Source: Streptomyces violaceusniger | GTDB lineage: Bacteria > Actinomycetota > Actinomycetes > Streptomycetales > Streptomycetaceae | Direction: 5' to 3' | Length of the DNA: 64,000 bases | Assembly (NCBI GenBank): GCA_005405945.1 | Contig: BJHW01000002.1 | Coordinates: 2,356,001 to 2,420,000 of the forward strand | In this document: in pieces, positions 36,732 through 45,665 of the stretch | Layout: each line of letters opens with the position of its first letter | How positions within the stretch are numbered: position 1 is the first letter of the stretch | Translations under genes and position numbers: made by a program | Notes under the pieces: model-generated | Told to the model about the DNA's origin: nothing | What the model saw: only the letters and a program-made list of their open reading frames with translations | Databases searched by the model: none

Positions 36732-37660
36732 TCACGCCGTCAGCGTGGCCGCCCATTGCGTAAAGATCTTGACGTACCGCGGCGGGTCGAGCTGGTGCAT
36801 CATGTGCACCGCATCCGGTGCCGACTCGTAGTCGACCCTCACCCCCGCCGACTCCATCAACAGCCGGGCCCGAGCGGCCTGCTCGTCGGAGAGCGCTCCG
36901 ATCAGGTTGCCGGTGTCCGGGTCGATGCCACGCATGTGGTGGGTGAGGAGTATCGGCGTCTTGACTTGGGTCAGCATCCGCTCGTGCGGCAAGTGCATTC
37001 CGACGGTGCCCTCCCAGAAGGCCCGTGCCCATTCGGGGTCGTACTCCTGCATGTGCTGCGGGATCTCGTCCTCGACAAAGAACCGCGCCATCTGCGAGGA
37101 GGAGGCGGCGGCCGCGCGGCAGTATCCCTCCCAGTCGCCGACGCTCCACTGGTCGCCGAGGTAATTGCGGAAGAGCTCGAACAGAGGGCCGGCTGCCTGG
37201 CGGATCGAGTGACCGCACGTGGTGACGAGCTCGGAGGAGAAGAAAGGCGCGTCTTCGCAGAGTGCCCCTCGGATCTGCCCCGGCATGGAGTAGGCCGACA
37301 GCCAGGCTGCGAGGACGCCACCGGAGGAGTTGCCCGCTACGATGACGGGGCGTTTCACCACCAGGGCGATGAACCGGACCAGGTCGTTGCCGAAGTTGTC
37401 GAAGCTGTACCGCTTCGGGGTCCAACTGCTGCGCCCCTGACCCCGCAGGTCGACGGCGTAGACGTGGAAGTCCTCGGCGAGCAGCCCCATCGCTTCCTCG
37501 TATCCCCACCATGAGCCGGTCTGCTCGGGATCAGGAGTACGGCGGGCTTGTCCGGCTCGCCGGCCTCGGCGTAGTTCATGGTGATCTCACCGAGGTTGGC
37601 TTGCTGCTCGGGATAGTTGTGCGGGACATAGATGTCGCGCAGCGCGGGGTTAGCCACCAT
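36732..37660 (-). CDS. Meta-cleavage product hydrolase-like alpha/beta hydrolase (one frameshift)
   Basis: Start ATG 37660, preceded by AAGGAG; an earlier ATG at 37684 overlaps the dioxygenase stop as ATGA, so coupling is likely either way. One missing G near 37525 joins LLIP to EQTGSWWGYEEAMGLL. Family residues: YAVDLRGQGRSSW, nucleophile elbow AGNSSGGVLAAWLS, and His in DAVHMMHQLDPP. About 308 residues. Following an extradiol dioxygenase, it is expected to hydrolyse the C-C bond of the ring-cleavage product. The GNSSGG elbow is GxSxG-compatible. Confidence 0.83.
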
Positions 37661-37680
37661 TGCTGGCTCCTTCTCTTTGG

Positions 37681-38616
37681 TCATGAGGAGTGGGCCCCGG
37701 TCATCAGTGCGGCGAGGTCGTCGGGATTGAGAAACGACGGCGGAGGGGGCGGCCCCCATTGGTAGAGCGACCGGATGCCCTCCCAAGCGCCCGGCGTCCA
37801 CAGCGCGTCGTCGACGATGCAGTCGATGTCGGAGTAGTACTCGGAGAAGTTCCCGGCCGGGTCCTTGAGGTACCAGAAGAAGTTGGACCCGATGGCATGC
37901 CTGCCCAGGCCCCACACGTGCCGTTCCGGGTCGGCCTCGAGCATGGCTGTGGCGCCGCGCCCCACCTCGTCGACGTCGTCGACCTGCCAGGAGGTGTGGT
38001 GCAGGAAGGCGACTGGCGCGCTCTGGACCAGCACGTTGTGGTGGTCCGTGGAACACCGGAGGAACGCGGCGACGCCGGGCACGGTGTCGCTGATCTTCAG
38101 TCCGATCCCCTCGGTGAAGAAACGTTGTGAGCTCTCCTGGTCGGTGGAGCCCAGCACGACGTGGCCCAGCTTCCGGGGGCGGACCGGCCCGTCCCGCAGG
38201 ACGGCATCCGCCCGCCGACCCGGCCGCGTCACCTCGCCCGGACGGTTGTACGCCGGAGCGGGGCTCGGCTCCGAGGCGATGCGCGGTGCGATCTCCACGT
38301 GAACCCGCACGCCGGTGCCGGGGTCGCTGGAGTCCACCGAAGCCGTGGACCGCTCGACCACGACTCCCAACTTCTGCAGGCTGTCGGCTACCCGGTCGAG
38401 GTCGTCCGGGTCGTCGACACCGATGCCGAGGTCAAGCAGCTGTCGGCGCGGCGCGTACTTGAGCGTGAGCTGCTCGCGGCCGTCCACGGTGCTGAAACGT
38501 TGGGTGTCCACACCGAATCCGGGGAGTGGGGTGAGGCCGAAGTCGGTGTAGTACGCGGCCGTGGCCACGACGTCGGGCACGCCGAGGGTGATCGCGGTCA
38601 GTCGGTGCATCGGCAC
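37681..38616 (-). CDS. Extradiol dioxygenase, two-domain VOC type
   Basis: 311 residues, intact. Two glyoxalase-like domains. Iron ligands are identifiable as His152 in KLGHVVLGS, His207 in FLHHTSWQVDD and Glu259 in NFSEYYSD; FLRCSTDHHNVLV is the classic segment before the second His. The enzyme should cleave a catechol-type ring next to the hydroxyl pair using Fe(II) and O2. It follows the FAD monooxygenase, which would supply the diol, and precedes the hydrolase. A fragment of a similar gene lies at 12.1 kb. Confidence 0.92.
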   Translation of the reverse strand: MPMHRLTAITLGVPDVVATAAYYTDFGLTPLPGFGVDTQRFSTVDGREQLTLKYAPRRQLLDLGIGVDDPDDLDRVADSLQKLGVVVERSTASVDSSDPGTGVRVHVEIAPRIASEPSPAPAYNRPGEVTRPGRRADAVLRDGPVRPRKLGHVVLGSTDQESSQRFFTEGIGLKISDTVPGVAAFLRCSTDHHNVLVQSAPVAFLHHTSWQVDDVDEVGRGATAMLEADPERHVWGLGRHAIGSNFFWYLKDPAGNFSEYYSDIDCIVDDALWTPGAWEGIRSLYQWGPPPPPSFLNPDDLAALMTGAHSS

Positions 38617-38646
38617 GGGTGCGCTCCTTCCTGCAGTGTCTCGCTG

Positions 38647-40233
38647 CTAGCCGTGGGCGAGCCGTTGCGGCTGCGTGGTGCCGCAGAGCCGGCTCAGGTC
38701 TGCGGTTTCGAGGTCGCGGCCGCGCCAGGCGATGTGCTGGTCGGGCCGGACGAGGAGGTAGTCCCGAGCCCAGTCCGTCCCTGTGGGGAATGTGAGCAGG
38801 GTCAATGGGACGCCTAGATCAGCGGCCCGCTCGGCGAAGGCGGCGACCGCCTCCGCATCGGAGTCCGGTGGCCGCAGCAGGGTCATTCCGCGGCCGAGAT
38901 CGTCGTAGAGGGCATGCCCGGGGGCGACCCACGAATGCGGAAGACGTGCCCCCGGCAGGGTCGTCGGGACATAGCTCTCCACACTGAGCTGCGGCGGGCC
39001 GTCCGCGCCGTCTCCGGCGATCACGGGCGAACCTGCGTAGGTGTAGCCCAGGACCAGCCCCAGCGAATGGAACTCCTCCGCCTTGGTCTCCTGGATCTTC
39101 TCGGCGGTGGTTGCCCGGTCCGGTCCGGAAGCCCGCAGATTGCGGACGGCCGAGGCGAGGGTGAGCTCGGCGACGCCGCGACGCTCGACCTCGTAGGAGG
39201 CCAGCAACCCCGGACCGCCCCACCCCCGCAGCACCGCGGCGATCTTCCACCCGATGTTGACCGCGTCCCCGACACAGGTGTTGAACCCGTGCCCGCCCAG
39301 GGGCGGGTTGACGTGCGCGCTCTCGCCGACCAAGAAGACGCGCTCGGTGGCGAACCGGTCGGCCAGCATCATCCGGGGTGTCCACGGGTCGGTCGAAAGC
39401 ACGTCGATCCCGAGCTCCGCGACGGATCGGCCAGCAAGTCGCGCGATCAGCTCCACGGCGCGTTCGGTTCCGGCCGACTCACCGACATCGGCGAGGGTGA
39501 CCCACCACGTCCCGTCGTGGTCCAGCGGGCCGACGACACCGGGTACGTCAGTCCCGACCACCCAGTAGTGCAGAGCCGCACCCGCCGCGGGACGCAGGCT
39601 GGGTGCCTGGATGACCGCGTTGAGGTTGGCGCGTGGGGCGGAGCTGCCATGCAGCGTGGCGCCGATACCGTCCCGCACCGTGCTCCGGCCGCCGTCGCAA
39701 CCCAGCAGGTACTCCGAGACCAGCCGGTAGGTCGATCCATCGGCGCGGACGATCTCGCAGGCCACACCGTCCGGCTGCGCCGTGAAGCCGGACAGGCGCT
39801 CGCCGAGGCGGAGCTCGGCGAGACCGGTGCGCGCCAGGTGCGCGCGCAGGACGTCCTCGACAACCGGCTGCGCCACCTGCTGCCCCGACTCGGCGGCGAG
39901 TCCGTGCTCCGCGGCGCCGAGGCCGAAGACATCCTGGAACTCGGTGATCGCCTCACCGGCGAGCGTGCCGCAGAACACGACACGTCGGCACCACGCGGGT
40001 GAAAGCGGCGCCGCGCGGCGTACCGCATCCGCGACGCCCCAGCGTCGGAACAGCTCCATTGTCCTCGCGCTCGTGGTCTTCGCGCGGGGCCTGAGGTGGG
40101 AGACCTCGCGGCGCGGCTCGACCACCACGGATCGGATGCCGTGATGAGCAAGCTCGCTCGCGGCGGCCAGCCCAGCGGGCCCGGCGCCAGCGATCAACAC
40201 CGCCGTCCGCGCTTCGTTGTGCGGGTGAGTCAT
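38647..40233 (-). CDS. FAD-dependent aromatic monooxygenase
   Basis: 528 residues from ATG 40233, first gene of the operon. Class A flavoprotein hydroxylase: FAD-binding VLIAGAGPAGLAAASELAHH, the DG motif LLGCDGGRSTVRDG and the second FAD motif VFLVGESAHVNPPLGGHGFN followed by GDAVNIGWKIAAVL. The long C-terminal region (WVAPGHALYDDLGRGMTLLR) is thioredoxin-like as in phenol hydroxylase and MhpA relatives. It probably ortho-hydroxylates a phenolic compound for the dioxygenase downstream. It is divergent from the IclR gene, 47 bp away. Confidence 0.9.
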   Translation of the reverse strand: MTHPHNEARTAVLIAGAGPAGLAAASELAHHGIRSVVVEPRREVSHLRPRAKTTSARTMELFRRWGVADAVRRAAPLSPAWCRRVVFCGTLAGEAITEFQDVFGLGAAEHGLAAESGQQVAQPVVEDVLRAHLARTGLAELRLGERLSGFTAQPDGVACEIVRADGSTYRLVSEYLLGCDGGRSTVRDGIGATLHGSSAPRANLNAVIQAPSLRPAAGAALHYWVVGTDVPGVVGPLDHDGTWWVTLADVGESAGTERAVELIARLAGRSVAELGIDVLSTDPWTPRMMLADRFATERVFLVGESAHVNPPLGGHGFNTCVGDAVNIGWKIAAVLRGWGGPGLLASYEVERRGVAELTLASAVRNLRASGPDRATTAEKIQETKAEEFHSLGLVLGYTYAGSPVIAGDGADGPPQLSVESYVPTTLPGARLPHSWVAPGHALYDDLGRGMTLLRPPDSDAEAVAAFAERAADLGVPLTLLTFPTGTDWARDYLLVRPDQHIAWRGRDLETADLSRLCGTTQPQRLAHG

Positions 40234-40280
40234 GGCGCTAGTATTCGAGCCGTGACCAGCGCCAAGCACCAGCGATTCCG

Positions 40281-41041
40281 ATGAGTGGCACGCCAGTACG
40301 GACCTCGGGACGGCCGCTGCACGGCGAGCCGATCCTGGAGCGAGCGTTTCGGATCCTGGGTGCCTTCGCCGAGGCCGGGGAGGGACTGCCGCTCCACACG
40401 CTCGCGGCTCGGGCGGGTCTGCCCAAGAGCACCACGTCGCGGATCGCGACCCAGCTGATAGGTGTCGGCGCCCTCGAGCGCCTCGGCAACGGCGATTTCG
40501 TCGTCGGCCTGCAGCTACTCGAAATCGCCTCGCTGGCTCCCCGCGGCCACGGACTACGCGCCGCGGCGCTCCCGTTCATGGAGGACCTGCACCGGGTCAC
40601 CCGCCAGCACATCCTCCTTGCCGTACGTGATGGCCACGAGGCCGTACTCGTCGAGCGCCTGTCAGCGCGGGAAGCGGCAGCGGTCAAGTACCGGGTCGGC
40701 GGCCGCCTCCCCCTCACCGAGACCGGCATCGGCATTGCCCTGCTGGCCTACGCCCCGAGCAGGTGCGGGACGAGGCACTGGCCAGCGCGACCGACGCAGG
40801 CCACCTCCGTCGACTCATAGCCACCATCCGCCGGGAGGGCGTTTGTGCCATGACTGGGCCCAACCCGCTACGCACCGAGCCCACCACAATGTCCACGGTC
40901 GCCGCCCCGATCCTGAGCCGTCGCGGGGACTGCTTGGGCGCGCTGTCACTTGTCGCGCCCAATGAAGGCAGGTCCCAGGTCGCCGCTCGAGCCGCGCTAC
41001 GAACGGCGAGCCTGGCGATCTCTCGGACGGTGGGACTCTGA
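40281..41041 (+). CDS. IclR family transcriptional regulator (one frameshift)
   Basis: Winged HTH at the N-terminus (ILERAFRILGAFAEAGEGLP, AARAGLPKSTTSRIATQLIG) and IclR effector domain (VGLQLLEIAS, AVRDGHEAVLVERLS, GGRLPLTETGIGIALLAYAP). One missing base near 40755 joins YAPEQ to VRDEALASATDAG and the C-terminal TMSTVAAPILSRRGDCLGAL. About 253 residues corrected. IclR proteins commonly control aromatic catabolism; the 47-bp shared intergenic region with the monooxygenase operon must hold its operator and both promoters. Confidence 0.85.
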
Positions 41042-41220
41042 CCTGCCACTCCGCCCAGCGGCCAGGTGAAGCTTGCTGCCCGCCTCTGGAGCACTGAAGG
41101 AGAGCGGATTTCTGCCGGAGATTCCGCCGACGCCAGTAGCGGCGGCGGTTCTCCCGCGCAACCGGTCTCGATGTTCTTCCCGTTCTGTTCTTCAGGGCCG
41201 GTGACCCGGCACCGCCGGTG

Positions 41221-41922
41221 TCAGGACCAGGCGATCTCGCCATGGCGGTCGATGAAGCGTCCGGTGCCGGCGCCGGGCTCCTCGGTGGCGAGGGCGACGA
41301 TCGCGTCCGTGCCCTCGGTGAGGGTCTGGGAGCCGCTGTGACCGTTGAGGTCGGTCGCGGTGTAGCCGGGGTCGGCGGCGTTGACGCGAATGCCCTTGAG
41401 CTCTTTGGCGTACTGCGTGGTCAACATCGTCAGCGCCGCCTTCGAGGAGGCGTACAGTGGCGCGACGACGTGTGACTCGGACCGGCCGGGGTCGTGGGTG
41501 AAGGCGAGTGAGCCCATGCCGCTGCTGACGTTGATGATCACGGGGTCGTCCGAGCGGCGCAGCAGCGGCAGGAACGCGGTGGTGGTGCGGACGACGCCGA
41601 TGACGTTGACGTCGAGGACGGCGCGGGCGTCGGCGGCGGTGAGGTCGCCGGGATCACCGAAGGGTCCCTGTACCCCCGCGTTGTTGATCAGGACGTCGAT
41701 CCTGCCCTCGTGCTCGGCGATGTCCGCGGCGGCGGCGGCGGCCACGGACGCGTCGTCGGTCACGTCGATGGGGACGAATCGTGCGCCCAGTGCGGCGGCT
41801 GCCTCCTCACCCCGCTCACGGTCGCGGGCTCCCAGGAGAACGGTGTGACCGCACGCGATGAGGCGGCGGGCGGTCTCGCGGCCGATGCCCTTGTTGGCTC
41901 CGGTGATGAAAGTGATCGTCAT
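41221..41922 (-). CDS. Short-chain dehydrogenase/reductase
   Basis: 233 residues from ATG 41922. Cofactor motif TGANKGIGRETARRL, NNAG in VLINNAGVQGPFG, catalytic Ser in NVSSGMGSLA and YxxxK in YASSKAALTMLT. RLIACGHTVLLGARDRERGE indicates NADP preference through the Arg residues. The long open frame upstream on the same strand is antisense to the XRE gene. SDR plus a divergent MmyB-like regulator is a common Streptomyces pairing in which the regulator controls the reductase. Confidence 0.92.
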   Translation of the reverse strand: MTITFITGANKGIGRETARRLIACGHTVLLGARDRERGEEAAAALGARFVPIDVTDDASVAAAAAADIAEHEGRIDVLINNAGVQGPFGDPGDLTAADARAVLDVNVIGVVRTTTAFLPLLRRSDDPVIINVSSGMGSLAFTHDPGRSESHVVAPLYASSKAALTMLTTQYAKELKGIRVNAADPGYTATDLNGHSGSQTLTEGTDAIVALATEEPGAGTGRFIDRHGEIAWS

Positions 41923-42036
41923 GCCTTCGATGGTTGCCTTGAGGAGGGAGCCGGACCAGGGACGTTTCGACGGTGGGAAGACCAGTACCACCCTCGCGCC
42001 CCCGCATGTGATCGGGGATGCAGGAGGATGGAGAGC

Positions 42037-42906
42037 ATGACGACGACACCTCCCGGGGCCGGACTGGGTGCGATGATCCGCACGTGGCGGAACCGGCTGC
42101 CCCCGTCGGCCGCCGGGCTGCCGGTCGTCCGCAAGCGCCGGGCTGTCGGGCTGCGGCGCGAGGAACTGGCTGACCTGGCCGGAGTGTCGGTCGACTACGT
42201 CGTGCGTCTGGAGCAGGGGCGGGCCACGACACCCTCGGCGTCGGTGGTGGCGGCCCTGGCGCGCGTCCTCCAGCTGTCCACCGCCGAGCGGGACCATCTC
42301 TACCGGCTGGCCCGGATGGTGCCTCCGGCGGACGGCACGATCTGCGACCATCTGCCGCCCGGCATGCAGCGCGTGCTCGTCCGCCTCGGAGACGTACCGG
42401 TTGCCGTGTTCGCGGCGGACTGGGAACTGGTGTGGTGGAATCACGGGTGGGCCGCCCTGCTGGGCGACCCCTTGGCCTCGCCGCCGCGGATGCGCAACTT
42501 CGCCCGCGACAGGTTCCCGGTGGACGTCGATCATACCCACCTCGCGCTGTGGCCGGTCTCCGAGACGGACCCCGACACCACCGATGCCGCCCTCGTCTCC
42601 GACCTGCGTCGCGCCACCGGCCGCTTCCCCCGGGACAGCCGCCTGGCCGCGCTGGTCCGCGACCTGAACGCAGGCAACGAGAGGTTCGCCGCGCTGTGGG
42701 CGAAGGGAGAGGTGACCGCGAACCGCGAGGTCCGCAAGACGGTCGACCACCCGTCGGTGGGCTCGGTCACGGTGGACTGCGATGTCCTGACCGACGGCGA
42801 CACCGAGCTCAAGGTTGTCATCCTGACCGCCGTGCCGGGCAGTGCGGACGAGACCAAACTCCAGCTCACCACGGTCGTCGGCCCACCGGCCGGCACGCGC
42901 AACTGA
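42037..42906 (+). CDS. XRE family regulator with MmyB-like ligand domain
   Basis: 289 residues from ATG 42037 with AGGAGG nine bases before it. Typical N-terminus VRKRRAVGLRREELADLAGV with HTH SVDYVVRLEQGRATTPSASV, followed by an MmyB-like domain (VAVFAADWELVWWNHGWAAL, LRRATGRFPRDSRLAALVRD, GSVTVDCDVLT). The family binds unknown, possibly fatty-acid-like, ligands and regulates adjacent SDR genes. Complete. Confidence 0.93.
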   Translation: MTTTPPGAGLGAMIRTWRNRLPPSAAGLPVVRKRRAVGLRREELADLAGVSVDYVVRLEQGRATTPSASVVAALARVLQLSTAERDHLYRLARMVPPADGTICDHLPPGMQRVLVRLGDVPVAVFAADWELVWWNHGWAALLGDPLASPPRMRNFARDRFPVDVDHTHLALWPVSETDPDTTDAALVSDLRRATGRFPRDSRLAALVRDLNAGNERFAALWAKGEVTANREVRKTVDHPSVGSVTVDCDVLTDGDTELKVVILTAVPGSADETKLQLTTVVGPPAGTRN

Positions 42907-42935
42907 TCCGCCCCGCGCGTCGGCCGACCGGCGCC

Positions 42936-43820
42936 TCACGGTCCCCTGTCAATCCCCTCGCGTCGTGGTGAACATTTCAAGCGGCCAACTCCACGGAGGG
43001 GTCGGCAGTGGGGCACGGCGCGACGAGACGCCCTTGGCCAATCGCCAGACCGGTCGAACACGGCCTGAACCTCGTCAACTTGCCGATTCTTGCTCGCTGC
43101 GGGTGCCGGTGAACAGGGGGTGTCAGGGAGGTTGATGCCGGCGTAGACGAAGGTCGCGGGCAGCCGTTCGGTGAGGTCTTTCAAGAGGCCGGCGGCCTGG
43201 GCGCCGGTGGTGGTGCGGGGGTTGAGGCGGTGGATTTCGTCGATGAGGACGAGGTGGATGCCGGCGGCGGTGTAGGTGTGGCAGACGGCGTCGGTGATCT
43301 GGGTCTGGGTCATGCGGGTGGTGGTGGGGATGCCGAGGTAGCGGGCGAATTCGGTGATGAGGGTTTTCGCGGTGGCGCCGGGCGGGACCAAGGCGTACGC
43401 GACGGGTACCGCGGCGTGTGCTGATCCGGGCGGGGGCGGGTTTTTGCGGGTGTGGGCGAGGTGACAGGCGCGGCTGACGTGAAGGAGAGCGGTAGTTTTG
43501 CCGGCTGCGGCGGGGCCGGTGACGATCAGTGAGGGGCGTGCGGTGGTCTGTTGATGGCGGCCGAGGATCGTCAGGGTGCGGACCTGGGTGGCGAGGGTGC
43601 TGATGGCCGGGGTGCGGATGGTGACGAACGCGGAGTGACAGGCGAGGCGTTCTTCGGTACTGCGGGGCGGGTCACCGGGGCGGGGCGGGGTGGGCGGGTC
43701 GGTGGCGGCGAAGCGGTTCCAGCCCTGCCAGGTGGTCAGGGGCCAGGACGGCTCGGCCGTGCCGCCGCCCCTGTCAGCGGTGGTGCTGGCCGGTGCGGTG
43801 CTCTGGGGGCGGGGGTTCAC
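42936..43820 (-). pseudogene. TniB-like AAA ATPase, 3' end lost
   Basis: GTG 43820 overlaps the preceding frame by GTGA. Walker A is VTGPAAAGKTTALLHV and Walker B LVLIDEIHRLNPRTT, with the linker ALVPPGATAKTLITEFARYL. Beyond LPATFVYAGINL the reading frame no longer follows TniB, though a related piece (LFTGTRSEQIGKL) is visible in another frame; the protein ends about 40 residues later in non-homologous sequence. A relic of a second tni-type transposon, distinct from the one at 22-27 kb. Confidence 0.7.
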
Positions 43821-44028
43821 CACTTGTCGGCTTCCTCGTATGCGTCGTAGAGCCCGAATCCCGTGTAGGGGGTGGGGAGATCGGTTCCGTCGTCTTCGGT
43901 GTCGGGGTGGTCGTCGAGGTCGTCGATGCTGTCGTCCTCGTCCCACTTGGTCGGGGTGTCGGCGCCCTGGCCGCTGTCGTGCTGCGGGTGGCGGGCCGTG
44001 GGGAGAGGTATGTGGGCGGTGCGGGCCA
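43817..44028 (-). pseudogene. C-terminal tail of a TniA-like transposase
   Basis: The frame ending at 43817 reads DTPTKWDEDDSIDDLDDHPD and GFGLYDAYEEADKW, an acidic tail like those I associate with the ends of Mu-type transposases that precede tniB-like genes in Streptomyces. Its upstream part is replaced at 44029 by an IS5 end. The GTGA overlap with the ATPase supports the old operon. Confidence 0.45.
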
Positions 44029-44208
44029 TAAGGACTCGGATCAGAATGAGGTCTTGAGTCGTCGCCAGCAGATGATGGCGCAGCCGAGGGTGATGAAGGC
44101 TTGGTGGATGTCGTCGCGGCGTTCCCAGCGGATGCGCAGGCGGCGGAACCAGTGCGGCAGCGCGATCGCGCCCTCCACGACCCAGCGGTGTATGCCCAGA
44201 CCGGAGCC
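44029..44208 (-). mobile_element. IS5-family end fragment, duplicate of 45666-45845
   Basis: 180 bp nearly identical to the 3' part of the IS5-family element at 45666, with only a few substitutions. It begins at TAAGGACTCGG and stops abruptly at CCGGAGCCGT. It contains the last about 55 codons of the transposase (WFRRLRIRWERRDDIHQAF). It replaced the body of the TniA-like gene. Confidence 0.8.
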
Positions 44209-44462
44209 GTCGGATGCTCCTTACCGTCCCAGCGCCAGTGGTGACCCAGGCCCAATCACGTGACCGCCCGGCAGGCCCCATGCTGTCAGTGCCGGCCCCC
44301 GCCCGGTTCCCCGGCTCGCGGGGAGAACAGGGGGCCGCGGGCGAGTCCGCCCGCTGGCAGCGATCAGGCCGTCCGCCCGGCCCGCTTCCGGCCAGGAATA
44401 CCGGGTCGAGGCCCGATCCGGTGTCGGGCTCAGCCGGCGCGGGCGGCCCTCTCCTCGCCCCC

Positions 44463-44492
44463 GCCGTCAGCGGGGCCGCCCCCGCTGACGGC
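44463..44492 (-). terminator. Strong hairpin
   Basis: Perfect 13-bp stem GCCGTCAGCGGGG / CCCCGCTGACGGC with a four-base loop, seven bases beyond the stop of the short minus-strand frame at 44500. No T-run. It would end transcription of that remnant. Confidence 0.5.
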
Positions 44493-44499
44493 CCCACGC

Positions 44500-44634
44500 T
44501 CAGAGGTCGCGCATCGCGCCGGCGAGCGCCTCGTCCAGGATCGCGACACCTCGGGGGATCTCGTCGTCGGTCGCGCTCAGGCCCGTGCGGTCGCAGAACG
44601 TCAACCCGCTGAGGCGGACCACTTCCCACGCAGT
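44500..44634 (-). pseudogene. Possible STAS-domain gene remnant
   Basis: A 44-residue frame reads TAWEVVRLSGLTFCDRTGLS followed by EIPRGVAILDEALAGAMRDL. The LSGLTFCDRTGLS piece resembles the switch-helix region of anti-sigma factor antagonists. A stop lies just upstream in frame and no N-terminal half was found. The strong hairpin beyond its end supports a former gene. Confidence 0.3.
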
Positions 44635-44745
44635 TCACCTGCAAGCCGCGCCGCCTGCCCACGATGGGGCTGTCCGACGCGGGCGACCATGTGACCGCAG
44701 ATCCGTGACTGCCTCGCGATGACATCAGCGAAAGTGATCAACGTA

Positions 44746-45531
44746 ATGCAGCGACGTTCCTTTGCCTCCGCGGTTTCCGCGGCCGCGGCAGCGCCATTCC
44801 TCCTGGGAGCCGCGCCGAGCGATACCGACCGTACGCAGAGCGCGGCGGCCGACGGACGTCTCAAGCGTGACATGGTGGCCGCCCTGGAAAACGAGCTCCA
44901 GGACCGGAACACCGCCCGCGCGGTGGCCGCCTGGATCTTCGATATCGGCTTCGACTGGACCCCGGCCGCCGCGCCGATCAGCGAGTTCGACTTCCTCATT
45001 GCCTACGCCTTCGGCAATCGGCCGCCCGCGAACGGCGGCGACCCGGCGAAGGTCCTCGCCGAACCGGGGCCGATGAATGAACTGCTGGCCGACGTGGTGG
45101 CCCGGATCAGGACCAAGCGCACGATGACGGTGTACGCGCAGTGGGAGATCGCGCACTTCCTGAAGACGAAGTACAACATGTCGCAGGTCATCGCCATCGA
45201 CCCAGTGATCGCCGAGGACGGCACCATCACGTATCTGAGCACGGACGGCGTCGCGGCGCAGGTCGCCGAGCAGCGGAAGTCCAATCCGGGCGGCCTGGGG
45301 ACGGCAGGTGTCGTCGGATGGCGCGATCACATCAAGCGCTGTGTGCTGACGACTGAAGGCCGTGGCATGACGGCGCTCGCGCCTGAAGGCTTCACCATGC
45401 CGGACACCTACGACCCCGAGTCGGGGCAGCCGTGGACCCGGCGCCGCGACCTCTACCTGGTGCACGACATGAACGCGCAGTGGGGGATGATGCGGACGGA
45501 ACTGATCTCCCGGATGTACCCCAACGGCTGA
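44746..45531 (+). CDS. Exported protein of unknown function
   Basis: ATG 44746 (44719 also possible). The N-terminus MQRRSFASAVSAAAAAPFLL has an Arg-Arg pair and a hydrophobic stretch, compatible with Tat or Sec export. The mature part of about 230 residues contains EFDFLIAYAFGNRPPANGGD, TMTVYAQWEIAHFLKTKYNM, VIAIDPVIAEDGTITYLSTD and DLYLVHDMNAQWGMMRTELI. The order of a GNRPP-type motif, a helical middle and a C-terminal LVHDMNAQ segment loosely recalls YdcF-like folds, but I cannot assign it. Intact and unlinked to neighbours. Confidence 0.65.
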   Translation: MQRRSFASAVSAAAAAPFLLGAAPSDTDRTQSAAADGRLKRDMVAALENELQDRNTARAVAAWIFDIGFDWTPAAAPISEFDFLIAYAFGNRPPANGGDPAKVLAEPGPMNELLADVVARIRTKRTMTVYAQWEIAHFLKTKYNMSQVIAIDPVIAEDGTITYLSTDGVAAQVAEQRKSNPGGLGTAGVVGWRDHIKRCVLTTEGRGMTALAPEGFTMPDTYDPESGQPWTRRRDLYLVHDMNAQWGMMRTELISRMYPNG

Positions 45532-45665
45532 TCCGGAGGATGATCGACCGCTTCCGCCACTGTCCGGTGGACGAGGCCCCTTCACCTCGTTGGGCGAGTT
45601 ACGGCGCTTGGAGGGGGCTACAGGTCCGCGAACGGTGGGCAGATGTAGGTGATGGCGATCAGCTG

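Noticed and set aside
37511..38817. Plus-strand frames opposite the dioxygenase
   Set aside because: Antisense shadows of genes with clear iron-ligand and cofactor motifs.
41923..42939. Long N-terminal extension of the SDR frame
   Set aside because: It runs antisense through the XRE regulator; the SDR itself starts at 41922 with a normal cofactor motif.
44214..44612. 132-codon plus-strand frame
   Set aside because: Arg/Pro/Gly-rich with no motif, and it overlaps the hairpin and the opposite-strand STAS-like remnant.
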